Assembly: GCA_963693315.1 (NCBI GenBank)
Contig: OY856188.1
Coordinates: 202,121,602 to 202,185,601 of the forward strand
Length of the DNA: 64,000 nt
Source: Diogma glabrata
Taxonomy: Eukaryota > Arthropoda > Insecta > Diptera > Cylindrotomidae
Direction: 5' to 3'
Made by a program: the position numbers and the translations under genes. Below the pieces are notes generated by a model. It saw only the letters and a list, made by a program, of their open reading frames with translations, made no database searches and was not told the origin of the DNA. Below are positions 1 through 13,264 of the stretch, piece after piece; position 1 is the stretch's first letter, and every line of letters begins with the position of its first letter.

Positions 1-89
1 GAGGGAGAAAAATTAATCAAAATCATAGTGAATTTGGTATATCCACATCCACATACCATCGGCCGTAGTCCGTACGTATCCGTACGTAA

Positions 90-620
90 TTGATAGGGTT
101 TTGTAAGTGGTTTTCTTGGAAACCTAATTGCGTTACCGACCATGATCCTAACCTAGCTGCGTTATATTTTTTTAAGGCTATTCTTGAGCGCATGCGGAGA
201 TTTATTCCTAATAAATTGTCCGTTCCTAAGGCTGATCTGTGGTTGTCAAATAAATGCAAAAAGGCGATTAAAATTAAGAAAGAGACATTCCAAAAGATTA
301 ATCAAAACAAAACCAATGAAAACCTCAGACAATACAGAACTAAGAGAAATATATGCATAAAACTAATATGATGCAGAAAAAATCTCTTTAATAGGAAAAT
401 AGCTTCCGAATTTGCTGAGCACCCTACTGGTTCACGTAATTTCTTTAAAGCGGTTAAAGCTGTCCAATGAAAGTTTTGTAAGTCTTCTCTACCTCCTCTT
501 ATTGATAGAGATATGCAGGTCATTGACCCAAAAGGAAAAGCCCACCTTCTCGGTAGCTATTTCTCTAAAAATTCTACACTAGATGAAAAACGTGTTCTAG
601 ACAGTGTTGTGAAAACTTAA
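90..620 (+). pseudogene. LINE fragment, linker between endonuclease and reverse transcriptase (Jockey-like)
   Basis: One frame stays open apart from two TGA codons at 369 and about 468. The first part reads AALYFFKAILERMRRFIPNK, then a Lys/Arg-rich helix; the later part includes SRNFFKAVKAV, LPPLIDRD and AHLLGSYFSKNSTLD. This pattern (basic linker, W/FFKAVK, then residues announcing the RT domain) is typical of the segment between endonuclease and RT in Jockey-type non-LTR elements. The reading stops at a TAA near 620, before any RT catalytic motif, so it is a truncated relic. Clade assignment is from pattern memory only. Nothing upstream of 90 is recognisable as the endonuclease. Confidence 0.6.
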
Positions 621-1239
621 CCATTTTTGATTTTCCTGAAACTTGGAATATAAGTAGTATGGACAAAATAAAAAATACGACTTATTTTAAAATTTTTTTA
701 AAGTGCATAGTTTGAGCATAGGGGGCACCCCAACATGCATGAAAAATGAAAATTCTGCCAATCCGATGTAACTTTGAAATTAAATTGCTCAAGAACGGCT
801 ATACCGATTTCATTAAACTTTTTTTGTTTGATAGATGATTAGTTATTCCTTTGAAACAAAATTAATTAATTGTTTTTATAGTTAATTTTTAAATAAAAAT
901 ATTGAAAAAACTTTTTTAAAGATGGCGCTAGGCTCGAAGATCAATTGGAATTAATTTAATTTTTTTTCTGAAAATAGTTCTATCCTTATTCTAAAATTGA
1001 TATATTTTAGAACTCAGAGGCGTTAATTTTTGTGCTTGAGATATTTAATTTTAAAAATTTTTAGTACGACTGAAATTCGAATTTTTCTTCATTTTTTCAA
1101 ACAACTTCAACTATCAAAAAATTTTAAATCAATTAAATTTTAACTTTTTTTTTTTAATACAGCTGTGATTTTACTTTAAAATATATCAAATTTACAAAAA
1201 GGTTGGTTTTGAGAGTTCCGTGAAAATGGAAAACAGCAT
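621..1239. other. AT-rich stretch without a recognisable gene
   Basis: Only short ORFs and long A/T runs are present. Around 720-800 there is a mixed-composition patch that may be old repeat, but I find no partner for it inside the window. Confidence 0.5.
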
Positions 1240-1377
1240 ATGTTTAATAAATGTTGAATTGATTGGCATGTATGAAGGTATTAAGTTGAGAATAAATGAA
1301 AGGAAAAGCGGATAGAAATATTCGTCGATTCCAAGAGTGGTATGATCTTGCTACAAAATGGAGGTGGTAGTCAAGGC

Positions 1378-1949
1378 AATGTGAATGTCGAGATGATATA
1401 TGAGCTAGTGAAAAGAAATCAGTGTGAGGTGTCCATTTAATGGATACCATCGCATTGTCTGGTCGCAGGAAATGAAAAGGTCGATATGTTAGCAAAAAGA
1501 GGAAGCATGAATGAGCAAGCCGTTGTGTATGAAAGAAAGCGATGCAAGGGATGTACTTACGATGTTTCAGCAAATGATCTTGGATAAATGGGAGCGTGAA
1601 TATGAGAATAAAAGTCAAGTGAAAGGCAAAAATTTCAGAGAGCTAGTGATTATTCCTTTGAGAAAACCTTATAAGGGCCTCAAGAGAGCTCGATAAGAAC
1701 GATTGAAAGAATACGAATTAACCATGGCAATTAGAAGGGGTGCTTGTACAAAGTCGCCTGAATGGAAATAATTTGTGTGAAGTAGGTAGTGTGGTGGAGC
1801 ATATTGAGCATCTGATTCTGATATGCTCTAAGCACTACCAAATCAGATCGCATTTCAATACTCGCTTGAGTGGAAGACTTTTAAAATTAGATAGAATGGG
1901 AATTAAAGATGTGTATGAGTTTATCAGAATGAGCGGAATAGAAGTGTAA
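1378..1949 (+). pseudogene. RNase H and C-terminal Cys/His region of a LINE ORF2
   Basis: The frame opening at about 1380 reads WIPSHCLVAGNEKVDMLAKRG, the conserved C-terminal block of LINE RNase H domains. In it, the Asp of NEKVD is the expected catalytic acid and the SH sits in the usual position. An in-frame TAA precedes WIPSH at about 1438, with more stops after 1580. A second frame at 1740-1949 gives CEVGSVVEHIEHLILICSKH followed by YQIR, matching the C/H-rich tail that follows RNase H in R1/I-group elements. The stops and the frame change make it a pseudogene. The RT domain is absent; a related-looking RT relic lies at 60.3-61.6 kb on the other strand. Confidence 0.65.
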
Positions 1950-1992
1950 AAGAGGTGTGAATGAGTCGATTTAAGAATGAGAATTTTGCTTT

Positions 1993-2332
1993 GTGCGAAC
2001 TGACGAAATAATGACAGATGACAAATATTAACTGTCCAAATTTTGTTTTTGGGAATTTATATTCACCATAACGAAACGTCAAAATTTGGTATAGCTTTTT
2101 AGCATCATCATATTGTGACAGTAGGCATAACAAATTATTTCAGGAGGAACAACAATTTATTACAGAAGTTGTTTTAAGTGCCAAAGTAATATTTATATTA
2201 GTATATATGTTATATATTTATTAACAGCAAACATAAATATTACGAAGTTTTTCACCTTATGTCAAAATTTTGTTTTTACAAATTTCACCTTCACCAAAAA
2301 TTGTGTTCTGTCATTATTTCGTCAGTTCGCAC
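1993..2332. mobile_element. 340-bp MITE with perfect 25-bp terminal inverted repeats
   Basis: Bases 1993-2017 (GTGCGAACTGACGAAATAAT plus 5 more) are the exact reverse complement of 2308-2332. The interior holds two related copies of a motif containing CAAATTTTGTTTTT followed by a TTCACC stretch. No ORF is present. The flanks (TTTGCTTT and CCAGCATT) show no clear target duplication, so I cannot assign the superfamily. Confidence 0.75.
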
Positions 2333-2600
2333 CCAGCATTTATGTGAAAATACAAGTTTTAATTATGTTGAAACGAAAAAGTTGAACATTTGACTAACTT
2401 TCTCTCTTTTTAGTATATCCTTATTGGATGCATATTAATTTTTATTTCTACGTATTATTTATTTAATTTTTTGGAGATTCAAATTTTATGTAGTTTTTCT
2501 ATTTATGTATTTTTTGAAATTTAAAATAATTTGTGAATTTGTAATTGATCGGCGGTATAGCTCCATTGAAGAAGCTGAGCCAATGAAATAAAAAAAAGCG

Positions 2601-3592
2601 AAAAACATCTACTTTACGCCCTTAATACATAAATAGCTATTATTCGCAACATATATTAAAGTATAATTATTGTAATTTGCAGTTGTAAAGTGTCACTTTT
2701 TAGCCTTATATTTTATTGGCATATGTATGTCCTAAAAGTAAAAAACATTTAAATATGTATGAATTAAATTTAAATTTTTTATCAAAGCAACCTTTCAATT
2801 CAAAATTTCATAATCCAATCAAAATATTTGTTATTTTTTGTTGTCATAGTTATAAGATTTGTTTGAAAAAAATAACAAATATTTTGGTCAAAGGTTACTT
2901 GTTCAATATATTTTTATTTCAAAATTATGCACATTTTTAATTTCGATTTAGATTAAACAATTTTTTTATATGTTGCTTGCGGCGAATAAAAAATAGTACA
3001 TGACGCATGGACGTAGCTATTTTGGACTTAATGTGCAAACTCCACATACATCTACTATTACCTTTTTTAAAGAATAAAATATAACTAAAGCATTAACGAA
3101 AAAACAAAAACTAAAAAAAATACTTTTTCATTAATTTTTTAAAATTTGCACTACATTAAAAAAATTTGAAAATTAATTAATAAATACAAATGTTTGCCAC
3201 AAAACGATGCCCATTCATTGAAAACGTAATTCTTGAGTAGAATATAGTGAACGTAGTAAGCTATGAAATTTCTGTTAAACAAATTTACTAGGTGACCAAT
3301 GCAGAATGCAATTGATAAAAAGGAGCGAAGATATGTCCGAAGATGTGTTACAATCCAAAAGAACTACGAAATCGCTACAGTTTAATGTGTGGTAAATATT
3401 GCTGCATCTACCACAGGCATAGATTTAGTGGAAAATCAATGAAAATTTTTTAATAATAACAAACAAACTAATAATAAACAACAAATAACTAATAACAAAC
3501 TTTTATTTTAAGACTTTCAATATCACTGCAGTTCAAAAAAAAAAATTAAAAAAAAAAATTATAAAATAAAAAAAAAATATGAAAAAAAATAT
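2601..3592. other. AT-rich stretch, no gene seen
   Basis: Contains only short chance ORFs, poly-A/T runs and a simple A-rich patch at about 3537-3590 directly before the 1.4-kb repeat. Confidence 0.5.
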
Positions 3593-5003
3593 AAAAGTCC
3601 AAGCGGCACGTATATCCGCTAGAAATAGGTAGATTTCGAGATCAGACAGTTTTGTGTGCCAGTAGAATCTGATGTATCAGATTAGTTTAAACAAAACAAA
3701 CTAATTTCAAACAGATATCGAACAAATTTTAAAAAGAAAATTAGCTACCTACAAGCAAAATTATATCTATCCAATTTTGCAACAAACAAATATCAAATCT
3801 ACCACAGAACATGTGTGTGACAATTTATGACACAAACCTACTCTATATCATATGTCGTGCAATTACTGCAAAATATCAAAATATTTTATTTCTAAGAAAA
3901 AAAAATTAATTTCTTCTATTCAAATCTTTTATTTTTTGACTGTTATAAGGTTGACATTGACTGTTATAAGGTTTTTGGAAATTGTAGTTGGGGATTGTTG
4001 CAAACTTTTTTGTTGAAGCCAACAAGTCAAAAACCTCTAACTGCAGAGGTTTATATTTATAAGAAACGGATTAAAATGTTTCCACAGATTTTAAATTTAT
4101 GAAGATTTTAAAAATATTAGTATCCAAACGGCCGTTATAACGGATTAAAAAAAACACTTTTTTTCTAGTATAAAGCCTATAGTTCCTTAACCATGTGTCA
4201 GATTTTTCTGATTTACGAACTTGTCCAACATATTAATAAAACACACATTTTTAAGAAAGGTTTTTTTATCTGGCTCCACAAATGCAACCGTGAGAGCGCC
4301 GGTTGATTCAAACGCATTTTGTGTTTTACAAGCTTTTTTGTTGGAGCCGCTCACTCAGAAACCTTCAACTGCAGAGGTCTTTTTTTTGAAAGAAACTATT
4401 TTAAATGGTTTCAAAAATTCTAAATTTATGAAGTTTTTAAAAATATTAGAATCCAAACGGCCGTTATAACGGATCTAAAAAACAGAGTTTTTTTCTAGTA
4501 TAAAGCCTCTAGTTTCTTAGCCATGTGTTGGATTGGGCTGATTTACGAACTTGTCCAAGATATTAACAAAACGCACATTTTTAAAAAAGGTTTTTTGATC
4601 TGGCCTTATAAATACGACCGTGAGAGTGCCGGTTGTTTCAAAAAAAAATTTTTTTTTGCAAACAATTTTGTTGGAGCCGCTCACTCAGGAACCTCTAGCT
4701 GCAGAGGTCTAGTTTTAAAACAAATTGATAAAAAAGATTTCAAAGATTGTAAATTTGTTAAATTTTTTGAAATATTAGTATCCAAACGGCCGTTATAACG
4801 ATTTTAAAAAATCAATTTTTTTCAGAAAAAAGCCTCTAGTTTCTTAACCACGTGTCGGATTTTGCTGATTCACAAACTTGTCTAAGATATTATTAAAACA
4901 CACAAGTACAGAAAATTTTTTTGATCTACCTCAACAAATGCGACCGTGAGAGTGCCGGTCGTTTTCGTTATATCTCATATCGTTTATATATATATATATA
5001 TAT
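3593..5003 (+). repeat. 1.4-kb repeat, left copy of a distant inverted pair
   Basis: From AAGTCCAAGCGGCACGTATA at about 3594 to CTCATATCGTTTATATATAT near 4990, this segment matches 56426-57823 in reverse complement. Inside it, a ~325-bp unit is repeated in tandem about three times. Each unit carries ATCCAAACGGCCGTTATAAC (about 4122, 4455 and 4780), then CTAGTTTCTTA, a CCGTGAGAGYGCCGG block and CTGCAGAGGTC. The repeat ends directly in a TA tract in both copies, so the microsatellite is probably part of the repeat. Short ORFs inside repeat with the unit and look like by-products. A non-autonomous Helentron-like element with core tandem repeats is possible, but I cannot prove it. Confidence 0.8.
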
Positions 5004-5022
5004 AATAATAATAATTTTTTTA
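4985..5022. repeat. short (TA)n followed by (TAA)n
   Basis: A run of about ten TA units passes into ATAATAATAATAAT. It is the junction between the 1.4-kb repeat and the 3' tail of the minus-strand LINE. Confidence 0.85.
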
Positions 5023-5451
5023 ATAATAATTTTATTTAATAATTTCTCAATTCAGTAAAGATTACAATGTGTAAATCTACAAATATATAAAATTATTTAT
5101 AAACCACGAACAATGGCCGAAGCCGTCTGTCGGGATAGCAACAATAAAAATTCATTTGTAAATGTTAAAAAAAAAAAAAAAAAAATTCGAGCTTATGAAA
5201 TATTCTTAAAATTAATATTGAAATCTAACATAGTCAAAGACATGATAATAAAAATTTTGGTAGGAAAGCAGATTTAGATTTAAAAGTAGCCAATAAAACT
5301 AATTAAATAATGCAAGTTAAACTACAGAAGAATTTACTAATAACACTAAAGAAAACTTCCATATTAATATAGCAGGTACTTAGATGGTATATTTTGTTTA
5401 AAAAACAAAAAAAAAAATCATTGAAGATTTTGCTTAACTTTCGTTTGTAAA
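5004..5451 (-). other. 3' untranslated region and tail of the LINE
   Basis: This AT-rich segment follows the last ORF. It contains a poly-T run at 5167-5184 (poly-A on the LINE strand), a GC-richer patch (CGAAGCCGTCTGTCGGGAT at about 5118) and the ATT-repeat tail. A 16-base piece of the same GC-rich motif (CTGACAGACGGCGACAT) recurs at the ORF1/ORF2 junction near 8665, which may be coincidence. Confidence 0.5.
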
Positions 5452-5721
5452 TTAGAAGTTAAACTCTAGAACTAATTCGTGTCGGTATATACATGCTGCC
5501 CGTAAGAATTTATATAACGAGTGCCAGTCCCTTCCGTTTAAAATATCGATAACTCCCCTTCTGCTAATTACACTATTCCCTAAATACTTTAATCTGACTT
5601 GTTTAAGTATTGGACAAATTCCAATAAAATGTTTGATATCTTCCGGTTCATTTAAATTACAGAGAGAGCACATCATACTATTATTACCAGTCCCAGGCTG
5701 TGTATTTAATCAAAGCAGTCC
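5452..5721 (-). pseudogene. LINE ORF2 C-terminal Cys/His motif
   Basis: The frame continues that of 5722-6585 and is separated from it by two in-frame TGA codons. It contains CSLCNLNEPEDIKHFIGICP, a CxxC...H...C arrangement typical of the end of I/Ingi-type ORF2 proteins, thought to bind nucleic acid. It ends with a normal TAA at 5452. The stops probably arose by point mutation. Confidence 0.7.
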
Positions 5722-6585
5722 TCACCTAGCACGAAAGATAGTCCGTATTGTCTGTAGATCAAGATCCTCCACGAAATACTTTGGTATTCCGACGTATTCC
5801 AATTGGTTATACAGGTCATGACGGACACCCTGCCTCGCTCGCTCGTATAGTTTCTGCCAGTTAAACAGTTCGATCCTTCCTAACAAATTGTTCAGTTGCT
5901 CTCTTGCAATGACTAGGTTTTCGAGATTTATAGACAGTCCCAGTTTCTCTAACCAGACATTCCACTCCTTGTACCAAAATGTATTTTGCCGTATTATTTC
6001 TTTCGCTACAATTTTCGGAAAACGACCCTCATGTTGAGAAAGACACTTTAATACGTAGTTTATATGTAGCTTAAACGTGTATAGAAATAACTTTTTTGTT
6101 TCCGTTTCTATCAACAGCATATAGTTTGGGGTATTGACCGGCAGACCAATTACCCTTTTGAGGAAATAGTACTGCAGCTGTTCAACTGCCTCATATTCTC
6201 TGAACCCCCACACTTGTGCTCCATAACATAATATAGACCGAGAACACGACTGAAATATTTTAACCTTCGTATCTAATCCTACGTTTTTATTCTTTATGAG
6301 ATTCATCCATATACTGTTTATGCTGATTTTAGCTGATTTCAAACGATCCCTTAGATGATTTTGCAATGACATTCTCGGGGTTAGTACTATACCCAGGTAT
6401 TTATATTCCGACACAATTTCTAATTCTTCCCCTCTCATTACCCACTTTTCTTTTGCCGACCTCCTTCCAGAACCAAAGATCATAATTTTGGATTTGCTGA
6501 AATTAACCCTCAGGTCCCAAAGAATACAATACTCCATTAATCTGTTGATCATTGTCTGAAGTTCCTGTCTGAAGAATAATGTCAT
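5722..6585 (-). pseudogene. LINE reverse transcriptase thumb and C-terminal region
   Basis: Follows the RT palm after a one-base frameshift near 6575. Recognisable blocks are NFSKSKIMIFGSG, YKYLGIVLTPRMS and CYGAQVWGF, the conserved series after the YADD box in non-LTR elements. After that come about 170 residues with no motif I can name. The protein would act as the C-terminal half of ORF2p, in target-primed reverse transcription. The open frame ends at a TGA where the family would be expected to continue into the Cys/His motif. Confidence 0.75.
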
Positions 6586-7834
6586 CGGCGTACATTAAAA
6601 GATTAATATTGACATCTCCAACATAAACCCCCCCACCAAGAAAATCTACAATATCATTTATATATATTGCAAAAAAGTCCGGACTCAAGCCACATCCCTG
6701 TTTAATACCGGTAGATGTGTGAAACAAGTCAGACAGCCTGCTGCCATCCCATACTGCCGATTTAGTATTGTTATACATTTCCTCAACATTTCTTATAAAT
6801 TTTGACGATAAACCTGCGTTATATAATTTGTAAAACAACTTCTTTCTCGTGACGCTGTCGAACGCAGCCTTAAAATCAACGAAAAAGGTATATAGCTTTT
6901 CTTTTTTATTAATTTTTAGCGCAACTATATTCTGGAGAGTGAATATGTTGTCAACTGTACTATACCCTCTTCTGAATCCTGCCTGATTTTCATGTAAAAT
7001 AGCTTCGCTTTCCATCCACCTGTCTAACCTATTCAACAGTATATTTATATAAACTTTAACAATTGCGTCTATAAAGGATATACCTCTATAATTAGCAACA
7101 TCATTTCTATCACCTTTTTTGTGCAGTGGGAAGATAATTGAGTTTTTAAAGCATTCTGGCATTTTACCTCCGTTATAAATATTATTAAACATATTCAACA
7201 TTCGAACTACGAATTCATTTGGAGCATTTTTGTAAAATTCGATCGGTATACGGTCGGCGCCAGGTGCTTTATTGTTTTTTGCTCTGTTTAGCACTTGTTC
7301 AATTTCCTCAAGAGCAAAGTTAGCATCTAGTGCTTTATTGGTAACATACGGGTGTGCGTACTCTATGTCTATTGTACTGGTGACCGGGGTAAATAAGTTT
7401 TCAAAATGAGTTTTTAGGCTAGCAACGTCAACTTGAATATCCGATACAACCTTTACTCCCCGAAACCTCTTTGCAAATTTCCACCATTGCTTTGCATCTT
7501 TTATACAACTTAGTTCTGCCGAAATCAATTCGTCGTATTTAATTTTTTTTTCCTGACATACTAGTTTATATTCCCTATTATATTTTATATACAATGTCTT
7601 CGCAGTATCTTCCTTATTCTTTCTAAAAGTTTTCAACCATTTAAACGACTTTACCCTAAGTTTTTCACACTCCCAGTCATACCATTCATGTTTCTTTTGT
7701 AGGGTTTTCTTTGGTTTATTGTATTGTTCCATTGTGCTTCTTACTATGTCAGTCAAGTTTGTTATTGCTACTTCGTTGTCGATGGGACATATAGAATTAC
7801 CAATTAGGTTATTTAGGTCGTTTTTAAATTCCAC
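6503..7834 (-). pseudogene. LINE reverse transcriptase domain
   Basis: 443 residues are open. The N-terminal third is the Trp/Lys-rich linker (KQWWKFAKRFRG). The RT fingers and palm follow: NKAPGADRIPIEFYK, FPLHKKGDRNDVANYRGIS, QAGFRRGYSTVDNI, the catalytic FVDFKAAFDSV, GIKQGCGLSPDFF and the catalytic LLMYADDIIL. All three metal-binding Asp residues are present. The frame is lost one or two residues after YADDII, and the endonuclease frame is lost at 7824-7834, so the polyprotein is broken on both sides of an otherwise well-preserved RT. Confidence 0.85.
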
Positions 7835-8681
7835 TAAGTACTGATTTTGTTAAGTGTGAGGTACAAATATTATTACATTTTAAGGTAATTACCACCGGAA
7901 AGTGATCTGAGTATGTTTCATCTACAACTTTAAAACTTTCAATAGCTGACAGGCTACCAAACGCAGAAATTGCTAAGTCATTTACTGAGTTCCCCATGGT
8001 GTCAATATAAGTCCATTCCCCATGCATATCACCTGTTTTACGTCCGTTTAGTACTACCCCCGCATAATCATCAAGCCAATTCAATAATTTTTTACCATTT
8101 CCATCTACCTTCACGTCCCTCGAGACCCGTTTTTGCATAATACCTAAATTTTCTACCTCTAAATCGTCTGGGAGCTCTTGGAGATCCCCAATCCTAACAT
8201 TAAAATCTCCTAAAATACAGTAGTTGCTAAGATCTTCTTTCTCAAACAACTTTTGTACCAATTCAAAATCTTCGTTCCATGACTTTCTTCTTAAATATAC
8301 TGGCACTATAACAAAACGTTGCCCGTCTATCGTTAGTAATATGATAACGTAGTTTTCTTTAACTTCAAAGTTAAGTTCTAAGTTTTTCTTCAATGATTTT
8401 TTAAACCCCAATAAACACCCACCACTGGCACGCCCAAACTTTTTTGTTTTTACTGCCGAAATCCACCTCACTTCATAATCCACAAAGTAACTACTATATC
8501 TGTCAAAGTTTTCCTCAGTAACGTGTGTTTCCAGCAGTATAATAATTTCATATTTCCTAATAAATTCAAAAAATTTTACATACATACATTTATCGCTTAA
8601 ACCTCTAATATTATAAGATAAGATATTAACATTAAAAAAATTTTGAATACAATAATTTGCTACCTGACAGACGGCGACATC
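7824..8681 (-). pseudogene. LINE apurinic-type endonuclease domain
   Basis: The frame starts directly after the ORF1 stop and is in the same frame as ORF1. Recognisable motifs of the APE-like nuclease fold are NILSYNIRGLSDK (metal-ligand Asn), IIILLETHV (catalytic Glu), YCILGDFNVRIGD (the GDFN box) and ETYSDHFPVVITL (the SDH box near the C terminus). All the expected catalytic residues appear present. A one-base frameshift near 7830 separates it from the RT. There is no strong ATG near the start. Confidence 0.8.
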
Positions 8682-9257
8682 TCATGCATTATTAGATGCT
8701 GTTGACTGCGTTGAGCTTTCGAGATTACGATTAGTCTCCTTAAATTTGCTATTAAGTTTAGCCGTGACACCCAACATTATATCTTGAAAATCTGTTCCAA
8801 TTTCTTTTGCAATTACATTTTCTGCGTTGCCTGCCCTGTCACATAATTTATTATCATCTGTCAAATAAAAACCTTTCGAATTGATAAATAGTTGCGAGCC
8901 ACGAATTTCCACTTTTATTTCTTTGTTGACATTTCTAATCTGATTCCTAACTTCCATTAGAAAAATTCTTTTTTTTCTTGCATTGACAGTGCGGTCTCTA
9001 TGAATAACAAAATTTGTATTGCTTAATGAATCCTTCTTATCCAGAATTAACTTTACATCTTCCCTCAACAAAAACTCAACCAGTATTGGGCGCGATTTGG
9101 ATTCAACTTTTTTACCTACTCTAAAGGAGTTTCTAATTGCCAAACATTTATTGATGTTTAACTTCTTTTCACAAAATTCCTTAATGGTATCACTTGGTAT
9201 CTGCTCACCTTCAGGCAACCCTTTAAAAATTAGATTACATACTTTGTCTCTCTCTTC
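8682..9257 (-). pseudogene. LINE ORF1 protein, 5' truncated
   Basis: About 190 residues remain before the frame runs into the TA microsatellite. It begins [15 protein letters not shown] and continues [20 protein letters not shown] and [20 protein letters not shown]. This resembles the RRM-like central domain of LINE ORF1 RNA-binding proteins. A Ser/Asn-rich tail ends at TGA (8682). The same frame continues into the endonuclease after that single stop. The apparent N-terminal extension of alternating Tyr-Ile is only a translation of the TA repeat. Confidence 0.7.
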
Positions 9258-9720
<463 letters not shown>

Positions 9721-9721
9721 A

Positions 9722-11979
<2,258 letters not shown>

Positions 11980-12045
11980 CAGGTCGTTCAATAAGTCCGT
12001 AGGATAAGTAAGAAAAAAACAACATTTTGACAAAACTCGATTTTT

Positions 12046-12680
12046 TTATTCAACATAGTTGCCTTCGAGGGCGATACAACGAGTATAGCGATTTTCCAAC
12101 TTTTCTATACCACTTTTATAGTACGATTTCTCTTTCTCGTCAAAATAGGCCTCAGTTTCAGCGATTACTTCATCATTGGACTTAAATTTCTTTCCAGCAA
12201 GCATTCTCTTGAGATCTGAAAACAGGAAAAAGTCGCTGGGGGCTAAATCTGGAGAATATGGTGGGTGGGTAAGCAATTCAAAGCCCAATTCATTCAATTT
12301 TGCCATCGTTTTCACCGATCTGTGACACGGTGCATTATCTTGGTGAAACAACACTTTTTTCTTTTGCAAATGTGGCCGTTTCTTTGCGATTTCAGCCTTC
12401 AATCGATCCAAAAGTTCATAGTAATACTCGCTGTTGATGGTGGTTCCTTTTTGGAGATAGTCGATGAATATTATTCCGTTCGTATCCCAAAATACAGACG
12501 CCATCACCTTACCGGCCGACTGTTGCGTCTTTGCTCGCTTTGGATTCGGTTCGTCGACTGCTGTCCACTCAGCTGACTGTCTTTTGGATTCTGGTGTGTA
12601 ATTGTGAAGCCATGTCTCATCCATTGTCACATATCTACGATAGAATTCCCTTTTATTGCGGTCTAATAGCGCCAAAGACT
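12046..12680 (-). pseudogene. mariner transposase, catalytic DD34D domain
   Basis: Carries all three catalytic Asp residues: VTMDETWLHNYTPESK, VLFHQDNAPCHRS and YSPDLAPSDFFLFSDLK. There are 34 residues between the second Asp and the APSD Asp, the DD34D spacing of mariner. EW and VMASVFWD blocks are also as expected. It ends normally with TAG at 12046. It is separated from the N-terminal half by a single frameshift near 12670, so the full enzyme cannot be made from this copy. Confidence 0.9.
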
Positions 12681-13064
12681 CCTCTGAAGCATCGATTCGT
12701 TGTTTTTTTTGGCGACTGTGAGCTCACGCGGCACCCAATTTGCACAGAGCCTTCGCATACCCAAATATTCGTGTAAAATGGTAAAAACACTACCATTTGC
12801 TACCTTTACAATGTCAGCTAGCTCATGCACCTTCAATTTGCGATCGTTCATAACCAATTTGTGGATTTTTTTGATGCTTTCTGGAATAACAGCCTTATTT
12901 GGGTGTCCACTGCGCTCTGCATCTTTTGTGCTGGTACGACCACATTTAAATTCAGCCAACCACTTCTCTACCATTTGCCTCGATGGAGCAGAGTTTGGAT
13001 AATGTCTATCAAGCCATTGTTTGGTTTCCACTGTATTTTTTTTCATCAAAAAGCAATGCTTTAT
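12663..13064 (-). pseudogene. mariner transposase, N-terminal DNA-binding half
   Basis: Contains the paired helix-turn-helix region. The first HTH is ETKQWLDRHYPNSAPSRQMVEKWLAEFK, running to the linker GRTSTKDAERSGHPNKAV. The second HTH is ELADIVKVANGSVFTILHEYLGM, followed by the WVPREL motif in the form WVPRELT. The natural start is probably inside the assembly gap, because the family normally has some 15 more residues. The frame ends in SLWRY-stop where it should pass into the catalytic half. Confidence 0.85.
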
Positions 13065-13264
13065 NNNNNNNNNNNNNNNNNNNNNNNNNNNNNNNNNNNN
13101 NNNNNNNNNNNNNNNNNNNNNNNNNNNNNNNNNNNNNNNNNNNNNNNNNNNNNNNNNNNNNNNNNNNNNNNNNNNNNNNNNNNNNNNNNNNNNNNNNNNN
13201 NNNNNNNNNNNNNNNNNNNNNNNNNNNNNNNNNNNNNNNNNNNNNNNNNNNNNNNNNNNNNNNN
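13065..13264. other. Assembly gap (200 N)
   Basis: Exactly 200 N bases, a conventional gap size. It removes the start of the mariner transposase and probably its terminus. Confidence 0.99.

Larger units (their letters stand above)
1240..2600 (+). mobile_element. 3' end of an RNase H-bearing LINE, with a nested MITE
   Basis: This stretch combines an RNase H-like coding relic (1378-1949) with a LINE-type tail. The tail at about 2549-2598 reads GGCGGTATAGCTCCATTGAA, continues to GAAGCTGAGCC, and ends in an A-rich run. I recognise this type of tail from insect LINEs. A 340-bp inverted-repeat MITE (1993-2332) lies between the coding part and the tail. No target-site duplication could be defined because the 5' side is truncated. 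Confidence 0.55.
5004..9257 (-). mobile_element. Two-ORF LINE (I/Ingi/Vingi-like), minus strand, bordered by TA tracts
   Basis: Reading on the minus strand, the order is ORF1 (9257-8682), endonuclease (8681-7824), reverse transcriptase (7834-6503), C-terminal part (6585-5722) and Cys/His motif (5676-5452), then a ~450-base AT-rich 3' region ending in ATT/TA repeats. The ATT-rich tail, the ANYRGIS motif and the C-terminal CCHC-like block suggest the I superfamily. The 5' end is cut where ORF1 runs into a ~460-base TA tract, and the 3' tail runs into another TA tract. The element therefore appears to sit within an original TA microsatellite. Three single-base frameshifts and several stops show it is dead. 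Confidence 0.8.
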
